DNA from: Dipylidium caninum
Taxonomy: Eukaryota; Platyhelminthes; Cestoda; Cyclophyllidea; Dipylidiidae
Reading direction: 5' to 3'
DNA: 64,000 nt
Assembly: GCA_017562135.1 (NCBI GenBank)
Contig: QEYB01000093.1
Coordinates: forward strand, 930,001-994,000
Each line of letters begins with the position of its first letter. Position 1 is the first letter of the stretch. Under the pieces are notes generated by a model. That model was not told the origin of the DNA and made no database searches. It saw only the letters and a program-made list of their open reading frames with translations. A program made the translations under genes and the position numbers. Positions 41,501 to 51,419 of this stretch are shown piece by piece.

Positions 41501-44500
41501 GTGCCAGATGTGCACGTATTGTCGGCGATCTGCCAGTGTCTGCAATAGCGTCCTTAACCACCGATAAGTCGGTCAGACGATTGTCCAGCCCTCGGTCCTT
41601 ATCCAAAATGTTTCATCACAGTCGTGCAGGAGTGAATGACCTCATCGCAAACATGTCTACAGACATCCTAAATCGGGACTATGCCTCATTTCTTTGCAAC
41701 TAATAACAAACGCAGGAAGTAATTTGTCAAAATCGCTTGACGCAGGACCCCTTGCCCTTCCTCTCTTTCCTTATCTCGTCGCTTCACCCAACATCAGGAC
41801 GCGTAGCCTCGCCTCCAGACGCCGATGTCACGCAGACGCCCCCTCCGCCCCTCTGCGCTCAGTACACATCATCCGACCCACGGGCATTTGGGGAACTAAG
41901 TAAAATGGAATGCTGCTGGCGGAAGAAAATTAGAATTACTACTTTAGCAGTACTGTGGCATTCCTCATGGTCATTGTTAACCCGAAATAGCGTCATTTTT
42001 CTTTTTCCAACATGAAAAGTTCTTACTAGTCAACCCGATAAATGATTAATGACCGACGAAGTGGTTTGCCATATTGGCGTGCTGCATCCTCCACCAGTCC
42101 GCCTTTCTCTCTCATTCTCTCTCTCTCTCTCTCTGCTCTAGCTTTTGGGCAGTGAGAAACACTTTTTCCCCTTTCGTCATCCTTGTCTTCCAGCCACACC
42201 ATCGCCACCTCTTCGCCCCGTTGCCCATCAAATTGTGATTTACTGATTAGCGATGAAGAGTCTGCAGATGTGTTCACCGCGGACGCTAAGGAGACCGAAG
42301 CCATATTAATTTCCACATAAGAAAGACTAATCCACATAATTTTTGCCATCTGTGAGAAGTCGATGTAAGTAACGCGAATATTATTTGCATATCACCTACG
42401 CTCTCCCTTGAGTAATTTATGAATACGGTGACACGGATGCGTCTATGAGGTGTGAATCCGTTAAATCAGGGGGGAAAGATGAGATCCTCTGATTGCAATG
42501 CACACTAGACATCCGACTAGACCGCGTCTTACTTGTCATTCCATCGTCCAAATACCTGCCGAGGAGTGAACCAACAGAGCCGCGTGTTGTCTTGCGTTCT
42601 GCGACCTCATCCTCACCTCGCAATGCCTTAAAAGGGAAAGCTGTCGGGGGCATTTTTTCTGTCGGTAGGATGATTTGTGTGTAGTGTCTTCCAGTCGCTC
42701 TAACGAGTCAACTTTAACACGCAGTATACACGCGTAGTTGGGGGATTCGGTTGAAACTCTAAAGATATTAAATTGGGTGGTTTTCCGCTTTTTTTTTCTT
42801 GCCGTGGTTAGCGGCTAAGGCGGTGCTAGGACCAGTGGAGCTTCTTCTTTTCTTTACTTCAAACTTTCGCGATAATTTCCACTACAAGTGAGGAATGTGT
42901 TTCCCTGCATAAGTACCACGGCAGAGTACAACTAGTTTCCCTTCAAATAGGCTCGCTGGATGCCTTCCCGACATCATCCTCGTCCCATTTATGCAAAAGT
43001 TAATATCAAACTGATTTCTTTCACTGTATAGCGCATTAATCAAGTTAGAGACGCACAGAAAGAACTTTAATTCGCTTTCCTCTCTACTTTAACAAAGTTG
43101 CACCTCGTGGCAGTGCATGTAGGGCACCCAACTTCCGTCCTTTATACTGGCAGGCGCCTGAGGATAAGCAGTTCGGCGGGAGGCAAAGGCTATGCGTGAC
43201 AGAGAGTGAGAGAGTTATTCGGGAAAAAACGATAGGTTTTAGAAGAGAAATAATAACAGCCTCTTTCGGGAAGGTGCACACACGTTCTGGTCAAAACTGT
43301 CGTCCCTCCGTAAACGTTATCTCTTCTCGAAGTCACCTCCACCTTTCGTAAATGGAAGAAGCGGCAAGTGTGGTCGATCAGGACACAGGGAGAAGATTCA
43401 CCTTTCCTTTGAAAAGATGCTACCTGAGCCAATAAAGTGGGCAATGTTGGGCTTTGAAATATCCTCTGAGTCACGCCGATATGCGCATAGAATCTCCTTG
43501 TGTCCCACAGTCTTCTGCCTTCTTCTTCGAATCTCTGTGTTGGCGAAAACTACTCAAAATTTGAGTCTCAACGGATTGGGAAGGACTGGACGCACAACAC
43601 GATATGATTCCCCTTGGTGAGGATAGTGGATCGAGAGTTGGAATAAGGATTTTGTTCGAGAGGCGGATAGCAGCCTCGAGTCATGCGCAAGGTCTCACGC
43701 GCGAATTTCAGCAATATTCTTTTCTGTTATTAAGATTCCTGTTTACTTCCCTTCAGGTGAGCTGCATCAAATGCGGGTCGCAATGGATCTCATCCTCGCT
43801 GTGATTGCCTCCGACCCCCAATCCTCTTCCTGTCCCAATCTCTCCTATGCCGATGTTCGAGGCCCTGTTTCCAGTGTCTATCCCACCGGTTCGCCCTACG
43901 CCTTCCCATTCGTCACGGCAAACACGAGCAATATCCTCCTTCGTCCGGACCCTTCCTCTCTGGCTGCCGCCGCCGCTGCTGCCGCCGCCGCCGCCGCCAA
44001 CTCCTACCTTGTGGGTCCTCTCGCGGCACCGGTTAACCCCATGGACACCGCCGTCCTCCTCCAACTCGTCAATAACAGTGACCAGTTGAGCGTTCTGCAA
44101 CAACAACAGCAACACAACGCTGCCTTGCACGCTTTCCTCCACATTGGTGGTGGCAGCGGTGGTGGCGGGGGCGCTACCCTAGCTTCCCCCACGGGCGCGG
44201 TGTTTGCAGCCAATCATCATCATGTTCCTCATCATCATCAACAGCAACAACAGGCTTCATCTACGTCACCACTGGCAACGGCTAATGCTAGTACATTGGG
44301 ATCTATTTGCTCAAATCCTACATTCATACCAGGTAGGCTGCTTCCTCTTGCTCCTACAATGAGGCCTTTTAATAGTATGATGGGAAGGACTGCCCAAATT
44401 CAAAAATGGGTTTTCGTCGGTGGCGAACAAATCTGCGTCTTCGAGGCCGTATCTCCCCTGTCGAGTGCACTGGCACAGCCACGAGATAATAAAGTTGTCG

Positions 44501-47064
44501 AGAAATAGGAGAAATCACACAGTCGGACTAAGAGGGAGTCCTCTTTCTACAAAATTATAGCGTTGCTCCAATGAAGCAGTGGCAGCATGTTAGAATTGGG
44601 ATATCCGCTTCTGTACTGCTTTGATAGCGTAATCGTTTTCAGTACAACCATTCATCCGAAGGCTTTCCGTGTCGCTACCCTCAGCGTATGCTTCATAGGC
44701 CTGGTTATTGATGAGAGATCCACCATCGACTGGTAATCAAGGTGCTACGATGCATGCTGGCTGAGATAGGCAGGAAGAATTCGTGTCGAAGGGCAGCTGG
44801 GTTCGTACCAGTCAAACCTTTTTTTCAAATTTGGAATGATATCTTCACTGATCGTGTTAACCTGTTTGCAAAAGGTTTTTTCTCCTGTCAACTTACACGA
44901 AAGATTAGGCCTAAGCCTAGGAAAGAAACTATTGCATGATATCTTCTGAACACGACTACCTCAACGAAAACTGTTGACGGTGGATGGCAAGTTCTGAGCC
45001 GTACATCCAATTCGATCGAATATTTCATGGCGGGACATCATGTCCATCTTTTCTTAAACAGAAGCAGACGTCTGCTAATCAGATAGCATATCTCACTTCC
45101 TAAGAAGTCATTCGACGTATGACTGTGCCTTAACATATTTAATTTGAACGTTGCTCGTGCCCCCTTCTCCATTTGTGCTTGAAATGACTATAAGTGTGGT
45201 TGGTGCTGAAGATAACAGGAGGCGTATATGACATTTAGCTGCAGCGATGTTTGATTCGATCATGCCGTCTGCGACGGCGGCACCCGCGGGAGCAAATCCA
45301 CAAGTTCGATTGGCTTCGCAGTACCTGGGAGGGCGGGGGGCCGCGACCTTTGTTGGGGCAACCACATATCCTCCGGTGCCCGCAGCAGCAACTGCACAGC
45401 TCTGTCCTTTCGTGCCGCTGCAAACCCCCACCTTCGCAAGTCCTTCTCCCCCATCCTCCGTTACCCCCGAAGCTCCGGCGCTTCAGGCCGTGACAGCACT
45501 CGCTGCAGTCGTCTCTGCGAATTCAAGAACCACATCCGCCCCCACTTCCGTTGCAGGAGTTACAACCACACCAAGCGGTGAGGCACTTGGTCTTTTTGAC
45601 ACCGGCCCTCGGAGTGGAGGTGGTAACAGCACATCTGACGCTGAGGTCGCTGCAGTGGTCGCAGCGGCTGCGTCCTCCGGCCTGTTGGATAAGTGCAAAA
45701 ATGAGGCGGGACAGCAGCCACCCGCCTACCTGGCTGCCTCTGCCGCCGCTCTTATGGGACTCTATGCCAGTGCAACCGCTGTTCCCAATTCCAACGCTCT
45801 TGTCTCGCCTGCCGCTGGAGCTCAGCTGCTCAGGTCTTCGACTGGTGGCGTCGGTGGCCTGGTGTACACAAGGGAAATTCTAGTTAGTACTGACCACATT
45901 GTTTCTATACCTATGCACGCCTTCAGTAGGCCTCACGCACAAGGGCGGTTCCCGACACCAAGTAATTTCAAAAGACATTTTTGCCTCTATGCCTTCTAGT
46001 AGGCAATTTAGTGAAAACCACCCTACTCATTGTGATAATGCCGTTCAGTTACACCTGTCCTTTCAGCAGTTAAGTGGATCCCTCTGGGATCGCAAATGCA
46101 AGCGCGCAAATGTCCTTTGTAACTCAAACTCAATTTATAGTCGCCCCTATGTTCGAACGCGTGGCCAAGTCGACGACGACGTCAACAGTAATGAATCTTT
46201 TGTTTGTCGAGTCTCTGTGGTAGTTTTATGCTTTTGTCCACATTATCACTGCCTAATATGCGTTATTTAGCAAGTGTGTCACGAAAATGCGCTACCTTGC
46301 TTGATTTTTTAAAAGCGACTGACTCATCAATGGAGGAACCTTTTATTCGTAAATGATTAGGGCTGGAAGTATTTCAGCGCCTCTAGTCTTTTTGGCTATT
46401 CGGTAGATGTTTAACAGCCCATTAAATTTTCCTTCCACGGTTGGTCAGGTACGGTAGAGCTGCAACTAATTAGTTAGACCTTATGTGATGTATTTTGTCT
46501 ATGTGCATGACTTATCACTCAGATTTAGCATTTTATTTCCCCGTAACTAAGTTGAAATCATGCATGACTTGAGGAGAAACGCACTTATTTATGAAATACT
46601 CCTGGATTTACAAAAACTTGCGGCACTTTTCTATATTTAGGTTCCTGAGAGTTTTATTGGTCGAATTTCGGGGCCTCAAGGTCATCTGTTAATTGGACCT
46701 TCAGACGCAGACAAATACACTCATCAACGTCTCTCCGAAAAGCGTCTTTGTTTCTGGCTTGCAAAGCCGAGTGATTTCCATATCCGGTGACCAAATGAGT
46801 GTGAACTATGCGGCTGCAGTGATCGAGAATACAGTCACTATCGAGCAGCTCAACCAGCATGCAGGCGTACTGCAAGCCCCTCTACGTAGGCCCTATGAAG
46901 AGTCTAGTGCTAGTTATGTAAATCAAACTCCAGGAAAATCGAATGGCCTCGTTGCTTCCAACAACACTGGCGGTGACTATGGCTCTGTGGAGGGTGCGGC
47001 TTCGATCACTACTTCCTGTCCAACGCAGCCATCGCAACCGCCCCCTAAACAAACTGCATTTTAA
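26610..47064 (+). CDS. Nova/pasilla-like KH-domain splicing regulator
   Basis: A nuclear RNA-binding protein that in animals binds YCAY clusters to control alternative splicing. Exons: 26610-26826, 27253-27393, 37777-37922, 40673-40826, 43757-44332, 45245-45882, 46641-47064 (TAA), about 764 residues. The N-terminus has the Nova-like ESRKRHSDG and SSKRPNCG run; a second ATG at 26721 gives a 727-residue start resembling Nova more closely. KH1: [20 protein letters not shown] and SKRNDFYPG, continued by [16 protein letters not shown]2: [20 protein letters not shown], with [18 protein letters not shown]. The following exon holds [20 protein letters not shown], the signature after KH2 in Nova. The long linker has 12 alanines, glutamines and histidines. 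KH3 begins [14 protein letters not shown]. The KH3 exon contains one extra base near 46688-46694. All splice sites are GT-AG and the phases agree. Confidence 0.93.
28968..28983. repeat. Poly-C run, 16 bases
   Basis: An uninterrupted run of 16 C within the long Nova-like intron. Runs like this are also places where assembly length errors occur. Confidence 0.95.
29521..29541. repeat. (TC)n microsatellite
   Basis: Alternating TC of about 21 bp within the long Nova-like intron. Confidence 0.95.
30098..30115. repeat. (CTT)6 trinucleotide repeat
   Basis: Six tandem CTT units within the long Nova-like intron. Confidence 0.9.
38509..38541. repeat. CCTCGT-type hexanucleotide repeat
   Basis: Tandem copies of a CTCGTC/CTCGCC unit lie in the intron between Nova-like exons 37777-37922 and 40673-40826. 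CpG is unusually dense here. Confidence 0.85.
40673..40826 (+). other. KH2 domain exon of the Nova-like protein
   Basis: The exon opens in phase 0 with [18 protein letters not shown], followed by [20 protein letters not shown] and [10 protein letters not shown]. This is the canonical KH2 of Nova with GXXG loop GKNG. The donor is G|GTATTT. The next exon at 43757 continues [17 protein letters not shown], which is the last helix. Confidence 0.93.
42116..42134. repeat. (TC)n microsatellite
   Basis: Alternating TC of about 19 bp, preceded by a similar interrupted tract, in the Nova-like intron before exon 43757. Confidence 0.9.
43963..43998 (+). repeat. Alanine-codon (GCC/GCT)12 repeat in a coding exon
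   Basis: Twelve consecutive alanine codons, mostly GCC, lie in the Nova-like KH2-KH3 linker. The mixture of GCC and GCT suggests an older, partly stabilised repeat. Confidence 0.95.
44214..44238 (+). promoter_or_regulatory. Cluster of six TCAT (YCAY) motifs in the Nova-like coding exon
   Basis: TCAT occurs at 44214, 44217, 44220, 44229, 44232 and 44235 on the sense strand. YCAY clusters are the known RNA target of Nova proteins. The same bases encode part of a histidine-rich stretch, so the cluster may be only a by-product of the protein sequence. Confidence 0.4.
46641..47064 (+). other. Divergent KH3 domain and C-terminus of the Nova-like protein
   Basis: This final exon starts with [14 protein letters not shown], then continues in another frame with [34 protein letters not shown] and a proline/serine-rich tail ending PPPKQTAF and TAA. 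Order and spacing match KH3 of Nova if one base near 46690 is extra. The GXXG loop reads GPQG, lacking the usual basic residue. The exon length (424 nt) is one more than a multiple of three, as expected for a one-base insertion. Confidence 0.8.
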
Positions 47065-49662
47065 TTCCTCGATCTTATTTTCTTGAACGAAGCTCGAAGC
47101 CAAATATTGAAAGCGCCCAGCTGACACCTTAATTTGTCTGTATAGAACTAGACGAATATTTGTCACTGCAAAAGCCATCTCACGCGCAGCCGGCTATACA
47201 GGGAGGCGATAAATTGAATTTTTAATGTTAATTCTTCAAACCTTTGTTGTTTTTTACGTAATCTTCTAGAGCTCTGTATGCATACATGCTTTCTATTTTT
47301 TTCGTCATCAGCTTTGCCGGAAAACAACGCTGTACAGCTAATACGTGGTTGACAGAGGTGGTTTTTGTCATTCGTTACTTACTTTCAGCAGTAGAGTTGT
47401 TTTTAATTGACCTGCTGGACGGGAGAGAGACCGAGGTTATTTACCATATACGCTTTTGTTTGAACTTCCTTTTTTGTCTCTCCGAAAGTGACAGTTGATT
47501 GTAGTAACTAAGTCGAAAATGGAGACGAAGACAAGTGTTGGGTTTATAGCTACATTCGATGCATTTTACTCTTCCCTTTTTGCCGCTAGAATCCCACGCC
47601 TACAACCTCCCGTTTCCCCTTCCCAGCCGCCGTTGATATAAAGCAGTTGATCTCTAACTTTGGCCAAAGCTCTATCCATAATAACTTTTGCGTGAGTGCC
47701 TGTACCTGAAGTTGCTTATGTTTGGGGTACTGGTGAGTTTTGTTTGAGAATTAAGCCAGATATTACCTGAGTTAAGCGGGGTTGATAGTATGTCAGGAGA
47801 GGAAATAGTGCGTTGAGGAGTTTCCATGTTTTTCTGTAAGTTGGAAGCTTATATAGCAAAAGAATGGCGTAGTTAGTAAGGGTAGGTCTGTTTCCACAGA
47901 TTTAGTAGTAAAAAAGAAGACTGGAGAAAAGTTTAGTGGAATAGTCTCCCAATTGTTACGTTAGTGAAGTGAAGATGGGCGGCGAGCTCTTGATTTCGAG
48001 TGTCCTTGGTTTCGTCGCACTCTATTCTGTTGGCCCAGTGCTGTAAGCGTTCTGTGTGTCATTCAATGAGCCACCAAAAGACATTTGCTGCGGTGTTATC
48101 GTCCGCGGATTTCCTGTCGAAGCTATTCAGTACAGAGGCTGGTTAGACATCATAACAAACTTTACGAAGGGGCACCGGTGACTTCCAACCTCTGCCCCAC
48201 AGCTGCGAACTCCACATTGAAACACAACCGGATGGGCGCGGAGCCCTAGTAAAAAGATCTTGTCTAACTTATAAAGATTTAATAGAGAAGTACGCTTTAA
48301 GGGCCCAATATACCATTTTCCTAGTCTCTTTTTAAGACAATTTCCGTATCAAGGAGTTGTGCTAATCATAGTATGCCTATGTTTGAGACTACAACGATTA
48401 CTAGAGACGGTCGGCTAGTATGTGGAGTGTGCTTTTTGAATTTTAGAATGAGCCCAATGCCGGTGGGGAAACTGCAGTCACACCTTTCCGGGAAGGTCAT
48501 TGAGGTCAAAAGTTAATCATATAGTAAGAGAATTAACGTGAACCAAACTCAAAATATATGGAGAAAAGGCGTTTTAGAATAATTGGTTTGATATTCATAT
48601 GTGGTACAGGTTGCACTTTAAGTATAGAGGCTGACGACCGTCTAAGCTAAATGTTATCTTGTAACGTGAAAATGACCCTTTGCCAAAAACTAAGCTTCAT
48701 ATCGAGGACTGCACATAATAATGTACTTGTACACCTCGACAAAGACTTGTAGAGCGTTTACAAATAATTAAAAATAAAGTGAAATTTTACAAACGCAAAT
48801 ATCAGACCTATTAAAGAAAAATTTTAACTATCTTTAAAGTTGTAAATGCTGGGCGTTGCCGTTTAAAGTGCTTGTATGCGTGATTTGTTTTTGGCGATGC
48901 TACTTTGCTGTTAGGTATAACCGTCTGACGACTGCCCTCCTCACGTCCTGTCGCGGTGTGGCCTGTAAGTTACATAATGTCACCACGAGACATGGTGCGT
49001 TGCGCCTTACACCTCGTTTTCCTTGTACTTAAGTACAATCTTTTGCCATCTTATTCTAATGGTTAACCCTACCACTTCCTGACGCCCTTTTCTTCACTCT
49101 ATCGGATTTTTTATGGGTTAAAAGTGTATTTGCCACTGCATTTCATAGGTAACACCTCGTTTGCATTTCCGTCAATCTACGAATATCTGGAACTTTACAC
49201 TAACACATACTTTTGTTACGAATAAACCGGGATGCCTCTTCATCTTTGTTAACATAGCCCACAAATTCTGTAAAATTCCAATTATTTACGGCTTTTGAGT
49301 TTATATATTTGTGCACATTCTACTTATTGCTACATCCTATTTGTTCACCATTCTCTTTGTTACTGTTTTGTAAAAATCCTCGTTTCGTCAAGTATGTTCT
49401 CTGATGTAACATTTGGGTGCTTGTTACTATTTAGACGTTAATCTGTAATTACTACTAGTCTTTTTTATATCGTTCGTACCCCATCCAATATTTTTTTAGA
49501 AAGGCTAGTTATTATGAGTGACGACACCATCAATTTTGGTGGATGAGCTCGCATTTGGCCCCCAGTGATTAGTCTTCACACAACAATAGCTTCATATAAT
49601 ACTTATCATCTTCTACTAAACGTATTAACTGGTAATATCTATTTCGTTATACGTAGATTAAT
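47065..49662. other. Nova-like 3' flank and intergenic region
   Basis: About 2.6 kb lies between the Nova-like stop and the next plus-strand start. It is AT-rich towards the right. No conserved coding segment was recognised. It probably holds the Nova-like 3' UTR and the promoter of the next gene. Confidence 0.5.
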
Positions 49663-51419
49663 ATGTCAGAATCCAACTCACGGTCTTCCCCACGTTCGCA
49701 AATCAAAACTAATCGTCATTCTGACGTGACACTTAAACCCACGTGAGTATTTGGAATTTCTTACTGAGGTACCCATTGCTATGAGATATCCCTTTGTTTC
49801 GCTATTTATTTGTAGTCCAGAGAAGAGGCGTTTCGACGAGGATATGTCACCAGTTTCCCCCCGGGAGTCCCCAACCCCCTCTTCCTCCTCAGAACGTTCC
49901 CCGTCCTCCCGTCGTACCCGGCACCACCATCGACACCTACGTCACAAATATGATCGACGACGTGACCGTGAAATGGCGAGTTTTGGCAGGTTGGGGCGGA
50001 CCCGCGATGATGAAGAACGCTTTGCGGAGCGAAAGCGTCGCCGTCCAGCCTATGAAACGACTGGGACGGAAGAGGAGGCAGCAATGGGACATGGAGACAT
50101 CGACGAAAGTGGCAAACGAACACGACGTCGAGGTAGTGAGTACAAGTCAGAGACAAGCAATAGGAATGAAGCGACAGCGGCAGAAGAAATGGAACGTCAA
50201 AATAGAGAGAAATATCGGAAGGATCGTGGTAAGCGTCCGATGGAAAGAGGTGGAGAGGAAGCGGTTACGGCCGAGAGGAAAACCTGTAATCGAAAATATG
50301 CCAATGAACGCGACAGTCATCGTGAAAACAGAGGTCAAGGAGAGAGATTAAAGCGAGGCAGGGTGCGTTATTACTTGGTCACTAGTTACTTGTTTCATCA
50401 TTTCAAACTCTGACAATATTTTTAATCGTTCTCCTTCAGCGTCGAAGCGATTCTCAACATTCTCAGTCACGGGCTTTATCTTCTCACAATGAAGTTAGAC
50501 CATTATCCACCGTCAAACAACATTTGAACCCTTTTGTGAGTACTTTACTGAAACCGTTAGTTAAGGAGGAGACTTCGGACACAGAATTGGAGGAGATGCT
50601 TCCTGTGGGCATTCTACTTGGTGAAATGGCTAAACGGTCAATGCCCGTGCAGTCAGAACAATCGAAAAAAGTGAATTCGTCTCAATTGCAGCAGCTACAG
50701 CCTCGCAATCGCGTTCAACAATCACAAGACCATCATCTTCAATCTGAACAAACTCTTGATCAAGCATCGACGGCGAAGAATAAATCAAAGGCACCTAGTG
50801 ACGCTCAAACACGTAAATCCGTTGAAGAAAGAGATAACCGTTTTGATAAATTTCTGTCTAATCTTTCGGAGCGGATGCATGAGAAGGAGCAGGAACCGGA
50901 AAGCTGGAATGAAAGGGAATTCGATTTCTCGGATATACTGTCGGAGGAGGGTGGTGCTCTTCGCTTGGCGGTGTCTTCAGCTGTACTCAAGCCGAAGCAA
51001 CTGCTGGAGTCGAGTCTCTTTACGCCGTGGCAAAAGATCACTGAAAGAAGTCCCGGAGATACTGGAGAAGGAGAAGCGATTGGACTCGAAACAGTGAGAT
51101 TTTTATTCGATTTTCAAAAGTTTCGATTTCATGGTCTGGTTTTTGACGGAATGGTAATCTAAATCAAAATTACTTATTCCTTTAGGAAACCACTGAAGAA
51201 AAGGAAGGTTCCCTTAACTTAATTGCACTTCTCTCTTCAAACATTGTTCCCCGTTTTCTGGATGACCAACTGGCCAGAGAGTTGGAGGAGCGCGGTGTGA
51301 CTTTCCCATCGAATACAGCGAGCCAAACTTTTGCTGACACCAAGGCATCTCGATTGGGAATGGTACCAACAATTTTCGGAGAAATTGCATGGCGCCAAAA
51401 ACTCCTAGGTGTTATTTAA
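49663..51419 (+). CDS. Arg/Ser-rich protein of unknown function
   Basis: Four exons with matching phases: 49663-49742 (ATG), 49816-50362, 50440-51093, 51186-51419 (TAA), 504 residues. The N-terminus is serine and SP-rich (MSESNSRSSPRSQ, then MSPVSPRESPTPSSSSERSP), followed by a basic region with HHHRHLRHKYDRRRDRE and many KR/RRR and E/R clusters, typical of nuclear RNA-processing proteins. The middle is acidic and glutamine-rich. The C-terminal 150 residues look folded and less biased: DNRFDKFLSNLSERMHE, EFDFSDILSEEGGALRLAVS, LIALLSSNIVPRFLDDQLAR, and the end FGEIAWRQKLLGVI. I do not recognise the family; a nuclear, splicing-related role is an inference from composition only. The three introns are short (73-92 bp). 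Confidence 0.82.

Larger units (their letters stand above)
43757..45882 (+). other. Low-complexity linker between KH2 and KH3 (Ala, Gln, His, Gly-rich)
   Basis: Exons 43757-44332 and 45245-45882 encode about 400 residues dominated by Ala, Ser, Pro, Gly, Gln and His. They include a 12-alanine run (43963-43998), a QQQQQ stretch, a glycine run and HH/HHH clusters. Nova proteins have an alanine-rich spacer in this position. The second exon ends with VYTREIL, which joins directly to VPESFIG of KH3. Two in-frame acceptors six bases apart exist at its start (exon start 45239 or 45245). Confidence 0.85.

Noticed and set aside
43753..44213. Long minus-strand open frames opposite the Nova-like linker exon
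   Set aside because: They are mirror images of the GC-rich alanine, glutamine and glycine codons; the plus strand has the conserved Nova signature and matching splice sites.
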